From IMG/VR virus record IMGVR_UViG_3300020470_001595, positions 1-60,382 of that record: a DNA stretch of 60,382 nucleotides; one strand, given 5' to 3'. The notes below the pieces were generated by a model. That model was not told where the DNA came from and did no database searches. It saw nothing but the letters and a program-made list of their open reading frames with translations. The number at the start of each line of letters is the position of its first letter. Positions within the stretch are counted from its first letter, which is position 1. This DNA is from a virus. Below are positions 24,273 through 30,375 of this stretch, piece after piece. The translations under genes and the position numbers were made by a program.

Positions 24273-24587
24273 ATGAATAATTCAATTACTAAATCTCTCT
24301 TTTCACAGTCCATCAACCTATGTGACGATTACCTAGGTTTTGAGTGGTCTTTAGGTGTTCGCACCTCTATGTTTGATTCTTACCGTAGATCAAACGATCT
24401 AGATCCAAATCTAGCAATCTATCATTATGGTAACGACATTTTCAAAGTTCGTACCATGATTTACAATGATTCAACTGGTTGCATTACTGGTGATCAGGTT
24501 GATCTCGGTTCTTTTGATAACATTTATGACGCTGAAGATTGCGCTGAATGTTATCTAAAAGATTTACTATTAGACCTCGGTGTTTAA
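24273..24587 (+). CDS. Hypothetical protein
   Basis: A 104-residue acidic alpha/beta protein, first after the 24216 terminator. Contains ICDDYLG-like and DAEDCAECYLKDLLLDL segments, with five Cys. If the TATGCT at 24256 or 24261 is its -10 box, the leader would be only a few bases. Function unknown. Confidence 0.7.
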   Translation: MNNSITKSLFSQSINLCDDYLGFEWSLGVRTSMFDSYRRSNDLDPNLAIYHYGNDIFKVRTMIYNDSTGCITGDQVDLGSFDNIYDAEDCAECYLKDLLLDLGV

Positions 24588-24619
24588 TAGTCAGCAGCAC
24601 ACATTATTCATTCTTTATT

Positions 24620-24868
24620 ATGCAAATTACTTCACAATCTGGTTCAGTTGTTGTTGATTACTATCCTGTAAAAACATGGGGTGGACAACACATAACAGAC
24701 AAATTTCTTAGAGTTCTATCATTTAATGGTGGCACATTAACTAAGAGAATTGTATCATCATTTAATATGGGTGATGATATACTTAACAGAGTTAATAATT
24801 TTGATTTCATTGTTACTGATAATTCAAAAGGTTTACCACAATTCTCATCATTAGTGGAGGAGAATTAA
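24620..24868 (+). CDS. Hypothetical protein
   Basis: An 82-residue beta-rich protein; ATG 24620 is used because the frame upstream lies in the preceding gene. Contains VVVDYYPVKTWGG and NNFDFIVTDNSKG. Stop overlaps the next start (TAATG). Confidence 0.65.
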   Translation: MQITSQSGSVVVDYYPVKTWGGQHITDKFLRVLSFNGGTLTKRIVSSFNMGDDILNRVNNFDFIVTDNSKGLPQFSSLVEEN

Positions 24869-25071
24869 TGAACAAAACTAATACTTTAATCCAAAGAATT
24901 AAGGATGTAGATAACTTTCAGAATATGGCATGTTTCTGCTCTAATTGGGAAGAATTCACCATAGAATTAGCAGAGTGGGGTGTATATTCAGCAGCAAAGA
25001 TTGACTTTGATGATGATGATTTAGATATCAAATCATTAGATCAATTTATTAACAACTGGGAGGGTAATTAA
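24868..25071 (+). CDS. Small acidic hypothetical protein
   Basis: A 67-residue acidic protein (CSNWEEFTIELAEWGVYS; DFDDDDLDIKS), with GGAGGAG just upstream. Function unknown. Confidence 0.65.
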   Translation: MNKTNTLIQRIKDVDNFQNMACFCSNWEEFTIELAEWGVYSAAKIDFDDDDLDIKSLDQFINNWEGN

Positions 25072-25073
25072 TA

Positions 25074-25250
25074 ATGTCAAGAGTATTAAATCTCAAGTCA
25101 GATGTAATTGATTGTCTACTATCTGACTACCCAGAGTATAAACGAGAGAATCTCTTAAATGAGATTTTAGTAGACTATCTTTCCCTAATTGATGATGATA
25201 GACTATCAGAATTAGAGGACATTGTTGTTAACCAATTTGAGGCAATTTAA
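25074..25250 (+). CDS. Small acidic hypothetical protein
   Basis: A 58-residue helical acidic protein, preceded by GGGAGGG. Its C-terminus resembles that of the protein at 24033. Function unknown. Confidence 0.65.
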   Translation: MSRVLNLKSDVIDCLLSDYPEYKRENLLNEILVDYLSLIDDDRLSELEDIVVNQFEAI

Positions 25251-25252
25251 TT

Positions 25253-25381
25253 ATGTCAGTATTACATCACGAGTCAATTCTTGAAACTTTGTTTGAAGAA
25301 GTATGCGAAGAATATCCTCAATTTAGTGAGGAACAATGCGAGGTTATTGCATATCAACGCTTTGAAGATATGTGCCAATAG
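25253..25381 (+). CDS. Tiny acidic hypothetical protein
   Basis: A 42-residue acidic helical peptide (MSVLHHESILETLFEEVC) two bases after the previous gene. Plausible because of spacing and charge, but short. Confidence 0.5.
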   Translation: MSVLHHESILETLFEEVCEEYPQFSEEQCEVIAYQRFEDMCQ

Positions 25382-25432
25382 CTATTATAAACTGTGTACA
25401 CACTAAATGTTATTTAAGGTGTACCAGTCAAC

Positions 25433-25478
25433 AAAGTGTCCCACAAGTGGTATACACGCCCCCTAAATCGTGTATAAT
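25433..25478 (+). promoter_or_regulatory. Sigma70-like promoter with AAAGTGTC upstream element
   Basis: TATAAT at 25473-25478 and AAAGTGTC at 25433-25440, 32 bases apart, with CCAGTCA before the element as at 17834. No -35 hexamer is seen. It is in the gap before the gene at 25514. Confidence 0.6.
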
Positions 25479-25513
25479 TAAAGAGTCAAGCAAACAAAGC
25501 ATTTTTGAACCCT

Positions 25514-25852
25514 ATGAGAAAACTTGAAAAGCAAATGAACTCAGCACTTCTAAGAAAGGCAAACTGGGCAGGTAGCAACACCACAGTTCAGTATAATGAG
25601 TTAACAAATTGCTCACAAGTCTTACTACATGGTCATAACATTGCAACGCTAGATCATCACACTAATGCACTCAAATTGTCATCTTGTGGTTATCAAACAG
25701 TAACGACAAAATCAAGACTAAATGCATTACTTAGTGAGTTCAAATATGGTTGCAAAGTGTTTCAAAAGAACTTTGATTGGTATCTCTCCACTATTAACGA
25801 AACCGTTGATTTTTGGGATGGAATGATACTTTGTCAAGGTCAAATCATCTGA
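25514..25852 (+). CDS. Conserved-looking cyanophage protein of unknown function
   Basis: A 112-residue protein from ATG 25514, with a TTG 9 bases earlier. N-terminus RKLEKQMNSALLRKANW is followed by a strand series (VLLHGHNIATLDHH) and TTKSRLNALLSEF, a pattern I recall in cyanophage proteins of unknown role. It sits alone between promoter 25433 and a hairpin at 25865. Confidence 0.75.
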   Translation: MRKLEKQMNSALLRKANWAGSNTTVQYNELTNCSQVLLHGHNIATLDHHTNALKLSSCGYQTVTTKSRLNALLSEFKYGCKVFQKNFDWYLSTINETVDFWDGMILCQGQII

Positions 25853-25864
25853 TTTGTTGAAACA

Positions 25865-25893
25865 TAGTCCCTCTAATCACCTCTAGGGGACTA
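25865..25893 (+). terminator. Weak hairpin after gene 25514
   Basis: TAGTCCC (25865-25871) pairs with GGGACTA (25887-25893) around a 15-base loop. No T tract follows directly; a T run (TATTTTTG) comes about 16 bases later. It may terminate or stabilise the transcript. Confidence 0.4.
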
Positions 25894-25933
25894 TAAACAT
25901 ACTAGGGGTATTTTTGTACCTTATTTTACTACA

Positions 25934-26044
25934 ATGTCTCTACAATCTGTTCCTTTTGTTAACATTGACCTTGAAGAGTTCTTTGAAGATTGTGTTAACG
26001 GAAATGATGTAATTGCCCGTCTTAATGAACTCGTAGGAGAGTAA
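25934..26044 (+). CDS. Tiny acidic hypothetical protein
   Basis: A 36-residue acidic peptide (NIDLEEFFEDCVNGND) ending just before the next gene, with GGAG in its own last codons serving that gene. Short, so tentative. Confidence 0.5.
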   Translation: MSLQSVPFVNIDLEEFFEDCVNGNDVIARLNELVGE

Positions 26045-26047
26045 TTA

Positions 26048-26344
26048 ATGCCTCGTAAATCTTCTCTAACAGTTGAAAAACTGTCAAAAGATATAAACTT
26101 CTTTGAAGGATATGTCGCTAAATGTGAAATAGCTTTTGCATCAGTTAGTAACACATTGCTCTTAGATTTCATCTCTAAATATCAACAAGATGATGTAATC
26201 GTAGACCTAGTTAGTGTTAATGACTACATTGCACATTTCAACATTTATAGTAATGGAGAAAAGCAATTACGCTCACTAATTAACATTATAGGTGAAGATC
26301 TAAATGTTATTGACTTTGAGTTAATTTCACTGGAGGAGTGTTAA
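26048..26344 (+). CDS. Hypothetical protein
   Basis: A 98-residue mixed-charge protein with a helical N-terminal half (SLTVEKLSKDINFFEGYV) and strands after. No motif. A terminator follows within 5 bases. Confidence 0.7.
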   Translation: MPRKSSLTVEKLSKDINFFEGYVAKCEIAFASVSNTLLLDFISKYQQDDVIVDLVSVNDYIAHFNIYSNGEKQLRSLINIIGEDLNVIDFELISLEEC

Positions 26345-26348
26345 TAAT

Positions 26349-26371
26349 AGGGGGATCATTTTCCCCCTTTT
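26349..26371 (+). terminator. Rho-independent terminator
   Basis: AGGGGGA (26349-26355), loop TCATTT, TCCCCCT (26362-26368), then TTT-G-TT. Ends the unit of gene 26048. Confidence 0.75.
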
Positions 26372-26416
26372 GTTATTACTCAAGCACACACTATTCACCC
26401 CTTTTAATTAACAACT

Positions 26417-26578
26417 ATGAACACTAATCCTCAACCAGTTGTTATCACTAACTATGATGCGATTGTCGAGTATTTTAAGTTATTCCCAGAACAATTAATG
26501 CAAAATGTGAGTAACAACGAGTCACGCCCGATTTCGCCCCTAGATTATAAACAATCTAATAACAATAAGGGTGCTTAA
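26417..26578 (+). CDS. Small hypothetical protein
   Basis: A 53-residue Asn- and Pro-rich protein (NTNPQPVVITNYDAIVEYF) that abuts the next ATG exactly. Probably partly disordered. Function unknown. Confidence 0.55.
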   Translation: MNTNPQPVVITNYDAIVEYFKLFPEQLMQNVSNNESRPISPLDYKQSNNNKGA

Positions 26579-26767
26579 ATGACAACTAAACCTACACAAT
26601 ACTCAGTGGATTTATCACACAATCAACTGTCATTCTTACACGCATTAGTATTAAACTATCAGCAAGTTTGGAATGGAAAAGATAACAAACTTCCTGAACA
26701 TGTAGACGATTTATTACAAACAACACTACACCAGTTAGTATCATGCAGGAAGCAGACTTCAAAGTAG
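26579..26767 (+). CDS. Small hypothetical helical protein
   Basis: A 62-residue helical protein (LSHNQLSFLHALVLNYQQ; HVDDLLQTTLHQLV), overlapping the next gene by 25 bases. Function unknown. Confidence 0.65.
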   Translation: MTTKPTQYSVDLSHNQLSFLHALVLNYQQVWNGKDNKLPEHVDDLLQTTLHQLVSCRKQTSK

Positions 26768-27015
26768 GAGTAACAATTAAGTATGATAATATCGTGGGTG
26801 ATGTACAATTTGTTGGTGATACTTACATCACCTTTTGTGTTAGTGAACAACCCTCACATTGCAAACATTCTTTATATCCAACCTGTAAAGTTGCTATGCT
26901 AGTTTATCCTCACCAGTTCAAAGATTGTGAGTTGATTAGTAACAACAATTCCACAGAAGATTCTCTACTAAGTGGATATAAGGCGCAAAAGTATAGACCC
27001 CTTGATACACAATGA
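26743..27015 (+). CDS. Hypothetical beta-rich protein
   Basis: A 90-residue protein (FKVGVTIKYDNIVGDVQFVG; TYITFCV) with four Cys, resembling a small SH3-like barrel in its first half. It is the last gene before the 592-base gene-free region. Confidence 0.7.
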   Translation: MQEADFKVGVTIKYDNIVGDVQFVGDTYITFCVSEQPSHCKHSLYPTCKVAMLVYPHQFKDCELISNNNSTEDSLLSGYKAQKYRPLDTQ

Positions 27016-27049
27016 GTTTGAAAGATTTGCCACTAAGTAATAAGAACTG

Positions 27050-27081
27050 TTTTCCACAGTTATTAACACTTTTGTGGAAAA
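27050..27081 (+). promoter_or_regulatory. Two inverted cyanobacterial-type DnaA boxes
   Basis: TTTTCCACA (27050-27058) and its exact reverse complement TGTGGAAAA (27073-27081), 14 bases apart. TTTTCCACA is the DnaA box described for cyanobacterial origins. The pair could also form a hairpin in RNA, but no T tract follows. Confidence 0.45.
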
Positions 27082-27306
27082 GTACGCATTTCTTTTAAAT
27101 ACTTAAATAAACAAGTATGCGTGTTATGTATCATTAACTGTGTGGTCACTAAATGATACTCTAAGGGGTCTAATTGCGTGATTATGATGTTAGTAAAGCG
27201 AGCGTAACATGAGGATCGCAGAATGTCAAGTAGGGGACACACAGTTTGTAACACACAGTCCATTAAATCCTCATGCAGTTGTTATAACATAAGACCTGCA
27301 CAGTTG

Positions 27307-27335
27307 TTGACAGTCTGTGAGTATCATGTTATAAT
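27307..27335 (+). promoter_or_regulatory. Consensus sigma70 promoter
   Basis: TTGACA (27307-27312), 17 bases, TATAAT (27330-27335): a perfect consensus. No open frame of useful length follows for about 270 bases, and the repeat arms lie on both sides, so it either makes a non-coding RNA or a long leader for the gene at 27608. Confidence 0.8.
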
Positions 27336-27607
27336 ACAATGTATACACAACTATGAGGTAATCATGACACTCTGAGTATCACTGAGCATTATGTAATTGG
27401 CAGTCTTATGTTATACTAACTGTAACACACAGTAAGTGTCAACAATTCGGCAGTGTTTTTGTTCTTATGTGTTATCGTGGGGTGTTGCGATGCGGTGTTT
27501 AAAACGAAGGAACCTTTGTAAGCTATAAACGACCCAATTCGACCTTTCGATATCTGTCTAGAAAAAAAATTTCTGATATATAAAATCATAGGTCAGTCCA
27601 CAATAAT

Positions 27608-27772
27608 GTGAAAAAATTTAATAAATTCAAAACTCCCATAAGGGTCGATAATGTAACTGATGAGTACATTATAGCAGTTCCAGAAAGATTTGTCAATGAA
27701 CTCGATTGGTATGAGGACACCGAGGTTACTATAAACCTCACAGATGACGGACTTTACATTGAAGAAGAATGA
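27608..27772 (+). CDS. AbrB/SpoVT-like small protein (GTG start)
   Basis: A 54-residue protein starting at GTG 27608; the overlapping ATG is followed at once by TGA. The pattern YIIAVPERFVNELDWYEDTE then VTINLTDDGLYIEEE resembles the swapped-hairpin AbrB/MazE fold (xIxIPxxLxxxLxxxxGDxVxI), which binds DNA as a dimer. It overlaps the next gene by ATGA. DNA-binding regulation is inferred from shape only. Confidence 0.5.
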   Translation: MKKFNKFKTPIRVDNVTDEYIIAVPERFVNELDWYEDTEVTINLTDDGLYIEEE

Positions 27773-27936
27773 ACACAACTTTCCATGTATACGACAACCA
27801 TAATACACCTGTAGGGGATTTAATTAATCTGGATGAAGAGCAATTGATCAAAAAGATTAGAGAGAGGGTTAATAATTATGATGAACTCACTATAGTTAAA
27901 GTAGAACAAGATGATATGGCAGATGCTTCATATTGA
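27769..27936 (+). CDS. Small acidic hypothetical protein
   Basis: A 55-residue protein (VGDLINLDEEQLIKKIRERV) coupled by ATGA to the AbrB-like gene. Its stop overlaps the -35 box of the next promoter. Function unknown; an antitoxin-toxin type pairing is conceivable but not supported by motifs. Confidence 0.6.
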   Translation: MNTTFHVYDNHNTPVGDLINLDEEQLIKKIRERVNNYDELTIVKVEQDDMADASY

Positions 27937-27961
27937 CTGTGCATATATAATCTGTTATAAT
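27933..27961 (+). promoter_or_regulatory. Near-consensus sigma70 promoter
   Basis: TTGACT (27933-27938), 17 bases, TATAAT (27956-27961), 21 bases before ATG 27983. It would drive the glycosyltransferase-like gene and those behind it. Confidence 0.75.
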
Positions 27962-27982
27962 AACGAAGTGTTTTAAAACATT

Positions 27983-28738
27983 ATGGCTAAAGGATTTACT
28001 GTTAAGGCGAAAAACCCGCCTAAGAAGCAAGAGGAAGAATGGGATTATGATAGGGCATGGGAATTACTAAAGGGCAAGTCCGTTGTCTTCTGTATGCCTG
28101 GTCGTGGTTGTTCATATGTCTTCTTGAAGAACTTCGTGCAACTTGCATTTGACTTAGTGCAGCATGGAGTAAGTATACAGATTAGTCAAGACTATTCATC
28201 TATGGTAAACTTTGCCAGATGTAAGTGTCTTGGTGCTAATGTCTTAAGAGGTCCAGACCAGATTCCTTGGGATGGCAAACTTAAGTATGACTATCAGTTA
28301 TGGATTGATAGTGATATTGTATTCAACACACCTAAGTTCCTACAACTTGTTCTTATGGAGAAGAACATTGCTGCAGGTTGGTATATGACGGAAGATGGTC
28401 AAACTACTTCTGTTGCTCACTGGCTTGATGAAGATAACTTCCGTAATAACGGAGGGGTTATGAATCATGAGACTGGTGAAACTATGTCTAAGCGTAAGAA
28501 ACCATTTACTGTCGATTACACAGGATTTGGATGGGTTCTTATCAAGCATGGTGTATGGGAACATGATAAGATGAAGTATCCTTGGTTCGCACCTAAGATG
28601 CAAGTCTTTGAATCTGGAGAGGTACAAGACATGTGTGGAGAGGATGTCTCATTCTGTCTAGATGCTCTCGATGCTGGATTTGAGATCTGGTGTGACCCTC
28701 GTATCCGTGTGGGGCATGAAAAGCAACGAGTTATATAA
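27983..28738 (+). CDS. Glycosyltransferase-like protein, GT-A fold
   Basis: A 251-residue protein. D109-S-D111 in LWIDSDIVF is a DxD motif placed after a strand, as in GT-A enzymes binding a metal-nucleotide sugar. VVFCMPGRGCSYVF near the N-terminus, GFGWVLIKHGVW at 181-192 and CGEDVSFCLDALDAGFEIWCDPRIRVGH at 219-245 (acidic pair, then a His) complete the typical layout. Acceptor unknown: phage DNA base, host surface sugar or virion protein. It has its own sigma70 promoter, which suggests early expression. Some cyanophage relatives are annotated only as hypothetical. Confidence 0.6.
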   Translation: MAKGFTVKAKNPPKKQEEEWDYDRAWELLKGKSVVFCMPGRGCSYVFLKNFVQLAFDLVQHGVSIQISQDYSSMVNFARCKCLGANVLRGPDQIPWDGKLKYDYQLWIDSDIVFNTPKFLQLVLMEKNIAAGWYMTEDGQTTSVAHWLDEDNFRNNGGVMNHETGETMSKRKKPFTVDYTGFGWVLIKHGVWEHDKMKYPWFAPKMQVFESGEVQDMCGEDVSFCLDALDAGFEIWCDPRIRVGHEKQRVI

Positions 28739-28934
28739 TATAACCATCGAAGGAGGAGAGATCTATACAGGTCTCTCTGAGGAGGCTTTCCTAGAGAAAA
28801 TGATGGAATTATCTCAGTGTTATTATGATACTGGATATCCATCACCTGATCTTATTACACATTCAACTTACAATGGCGAAAATGTACACGAGTCCCACGG
28901 GGACGAACATTCAAACGAGACCAAAGAAGACTAG
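28716..28934 (+). CDS. Hypothetical acidic protein
   Basis: A 72-residue protein; ATG 28716 is used (23-base overlap with the upstream gene), since earlier in-frame starts lie deeper inside it. The N-terminus is strand-rich (YNITIEGGEIYTGLSEEAF), the C-terminus acidic and His-rich. It overlaps the next gene by 62 bases in another frame. Confidence 0.65.
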   Translation: MKSNELYNITIEGGEIYTGLSEEAFLEKMMELSQCYYDTGYPSPDLITHSTYNGENVHESHGDEHSNETKED

Positions 28935-29019
28935 GCAAGGTAACAGTAAGCATACTAAACATGCTGCTACCGCCCGTAACTCGGCTCGTAAACCTTATAG
29001 AGGACAAGGAAGAAAATGA
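28873..29019 (+). CDS. Small basic conserved-looking protein
   Basis: A 48-residue, very basic protein (RPKKTRQGNSKHTKHAATAR; KPYRGQGRK) from ATG 28873. The composition suggests RNA or DNA binding. I recall similar short proteins near the baseplate genes of cyanophages. It overlaps both neighbours. Confidence 0.65.
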   Translation: MAKMYTSPTGTNIQTRPKKTRQGNSKHTKHAATARNSARKPYRGQGRK

Positions 29020-29234
29020 TTAATCTCCTGGCGGCGGCGAGTCTCGATCTCAATGAGGCATGGAATATGTCTTGGGCAGAAGGGATTCAATTTATACTTG
29101 TACTTACATTCTTATACTGGTTAAAGGTAAAGATTGATACTAGGGCAGGTATTGGTAAGAAGAAGTTAAGACAGTTGAAAACTGTTATTAAAGAGGCTAT
29201 ACTAGAGACACAAGTAAGAACTGGTAAACCGTGA
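29016..29234 (+). CDS. Small membrane protein
   Basis: A 72-residue protein with one hydrophobic helix at about 22-37 (AEGIQFILVLTFLYWLKV) followed by a basic amphipathic segment (KKKLRQLKTVIKEAIL). One pass, C-terminus probably cytoplasmic. Coupled to the gene before and to the peptide after. Confidence 0.7.
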   Translation: MINLLAAASLDLNEAWNMSWAEGIQFILVLTFLYWLKVKIDTRAGIGKKKLRQLKTVIKEAILETQVRTGKP

Positions 29235-29314
29235 TTGATGATATCATCGTATTCATTATAATAGTCTTTGTAATGATTGTTGAAATCTATCATAGAAAAA
29301 AACCTTCTAAATAA
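29231..29314 (+). CDS. Possible 27-residue membrane peptide (GTG start)
   Basis: GTG 29231 overlaps the previous TGA (GTGA). The peptide is almost one transmembrane helix (DDIIVFIIIVFVMIVEIY) with a basic tail (HRKKPSK). Coupling and hydrophobicity argue for translation, but size and start codon keep this tentative. Confidence 0.4.
   Translation: MIDDIIVFIIIVFVMIVEIYHRKKPSK
29307..29313 (+). promoter_or_regulatory. Late-promoter-like box CTAAATA
   Basis: CTAAATA in the end of the 27-residue frame, 22 bases before ATG 29336. It would place DUF2997/DUF1257 in the late class. Confidence 0.4.
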
Positions 29315-29335
29315 CACACACTCGCTTTTTTAGTT

Positions 29336-29554
29336 ATGTCAAAACAGGAAACGGTTAAGTACACTATTAAACAAGATGGTACTGTAACCGAAGAGGTTAT
29401 CGGTGCAACTGGTAAGCAATGTTTAAAGGCAACTGAGGGAGTAGAAGAGCAGCTTGGTAATGTTGTGAATAGAGATTTTCTTCCTTCTTTTTATCAGGAG
29501 TTAGATTTTCAAGAATATGTTGAGGAATTTACGCACGATTCAGAAGGTTGTTAA
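29336..29554 (+). CDS. DUF2997-type protein
   Basis: A 72-residue protein (VKYTIKQDGTVTEEVIGATG, then KQCLKATEGVEEQLGNVV) that fits DUF2997, a small cyanobacterial and plastid-lineage family usually found beside DUF1257/Ycf35, as here. The biochemical role is not established. Its stop overlaps the next start (TAATG). Confidence 0.7.
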   Translation: MSKQETVKYTIKQDGTVTEEVIGATGKQCLKATEGVEEQLGNVVNRDFLPSFYQELDFQEYVEEFTHDSEGC

Positions 29555-29931
29555 TGTCACATTTCAGTACGATAAAGACTAAGATTACAAAAAAACCTGC
29601 TTTACTCGAAGCATTAGAGTTACTACAGTATAATGTAGTAGAAGATGTCGAGTTAGAAAATCCACTTGACCATGAACATAAAAAATGGCAAGTGGATATT
29701 TCTATTGATAATGAAATTGGCTTCCGTTGGAATGGAAAGGAATATGAACTGGTTGCTGATTTACAGACTTGGAGTCAACCATTCCCTCCAGAGAGGTTTA
29801 TTGAGAAAGTTAGACAACAATATGCAAGGATGACCATCCATAATACAGTAAAAGAAGAGGGTTGGCAGGTCGCAGAAGAGTGGGAAATGGATGATAATAG
29901 TATAGAATTAACAGTTACACGCTGGAATTGA
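29554..29931 (+). CDS. DUF1257 / Ycf35-like protein
   Basis: A 125-residue protein beginning MSHFSTIKTKIT and continuing LLEALELLQYNV, the signature of DUF1257 (Ycf35 of algal plastids and cyanobacteria). ATG 29554 is used; a TTG 6 bases earlier is less likely. It pairs with DUF2997 as in cyanobacterial genomes, so the pair was probably gained from a host. Function unknown. Confidence 0.8.
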   Translation: MSHFSTIKTKITKKPALLEALELLQYNVVEDVELENPLDHEHKKWQVDISIDNEIGFRWNGKEYELVADLQTWSQPFPPERFIEKVRQQYARMTIHNTVKEEGWQVAEEWEMDDNSIELTVTRWN

Positions 29932-29941
29932 GAAAATAGGG

Positions 29942-29949
29942 TATAAATA
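29942..29949 (+). promoter_or_regulatory. Late promoter TATAAATA
   Basis: Exact T4 late consensus TATAAATA, 26 bases before the gp25 start. It heads the baseplate block. Confidence 0.75.
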
Positions 29950-29975
29950 ACCCTGACATCTATTATAATTCGCCA

Positions 29976-30371
29976 ATGGCGACTAAATCTAGAGCATATA
30001 AAGACATAACCCTTGATTTTCAACCAAATCCTGTCACAGGAGATCTAAATGTGTTGAAAAATGAGAGGGCTATTATGCGTTCTATTAGGAATTTAGTCCA
30101 AACTGGAAATCAGGAAAGGTTTTATAGTGACATAGGGTCGGATGTAGGTGATTTATTATTCGATTTCTGTGATGAAGTCACAGGTGGAGTGCTTGCAAGG
30201 AAGGTTAAAAGTGTTATAGAGATGTATGAACCTAGGGTAACTGAAACTGAAATTACTGCAAACCCTAGACCAGACTTAAATAACTCCTTTGAAATGAATA
30301 TTTCTTATAAAATTGTAGGTGAAGACCTCCCTGTACAAAATTTTGCATTTCTTTTAGAAGGAACTAGGTAA
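29976..30371 (+). CDS. 25: Baseplate wedge subunit gp25
   Basis: A 131-residue protein, close to the 132 of T4 gp25. Recognised by NERAIMRSIRNLVQT, ERFYSDIGSDVGDLLFDF and the C-terminal MNISYKIVGEDL strand of the gp25/phage-lysozyme-like family. It links the wedge to the sheath-facing part of the baseplate. It is first in the tail block and followed after 4 bases by gp6. Confidence 0.92.
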   Translation: MATKSRAYKDITLDFQPNPVTGDLNVLKNERAIMRSIRNLVQTGNQERFYSDIGSDVGDLLFDFCDEVTGGVLARKVKSVIEMYEPRVTETEITANPRPDLNNSFEMNISYKIVGEDLPVQNFAFLLEGTR

Positions 30372-30375
30372 AAAA

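Larger units (their letters stand above)
27016..27607 (+). other. Gene-free region, origin-like or regulatory
   Basis: No supportable gene in 592 bases, rare in this dense genome. From left to right: two inverted DnaA-like boxes (27050, 27073); an AT-rich stretch flanked by ACGCAT/ATGCGT (27084, 27117); a hairpin ATGTTA/TAACAT near 27186-27210; direct repeat TGTAACACACAGT (27247, 27421); inverted repeat TATAACATAAGAC/GTCTTATGTTATA (27283, 27403); a consensus promoter (27307); and an AT-rich A8 tract with an imperfect hairpin near 27549-27583. A replication origin or a non-coding transcript are the leading ideas; neither is proved. Confidence 0.5.

Noticed and set aside
27063-27263. 66-codon minus-strand frame in the gene-free region
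   Set aside because: It crosses the hairpins and an arm of the direct repeat, has no ribosome site and resembles no family; every neighbour is on the + strand.
27769-27936. Toxin partner of the AbrB-like protein
   Set aside because: The layout is suggestive, but the 55-residue product shows no toxin motif and the genes behind it are on another promoter.
28386-28393. GACGGAAG core resembling the glutamine riboswitch of cyanobacteria and cyanophages
   Set aside because: It lies inside the glycosyltransferase-like gene, with no flanking conserved stem, and is explained by the codons.
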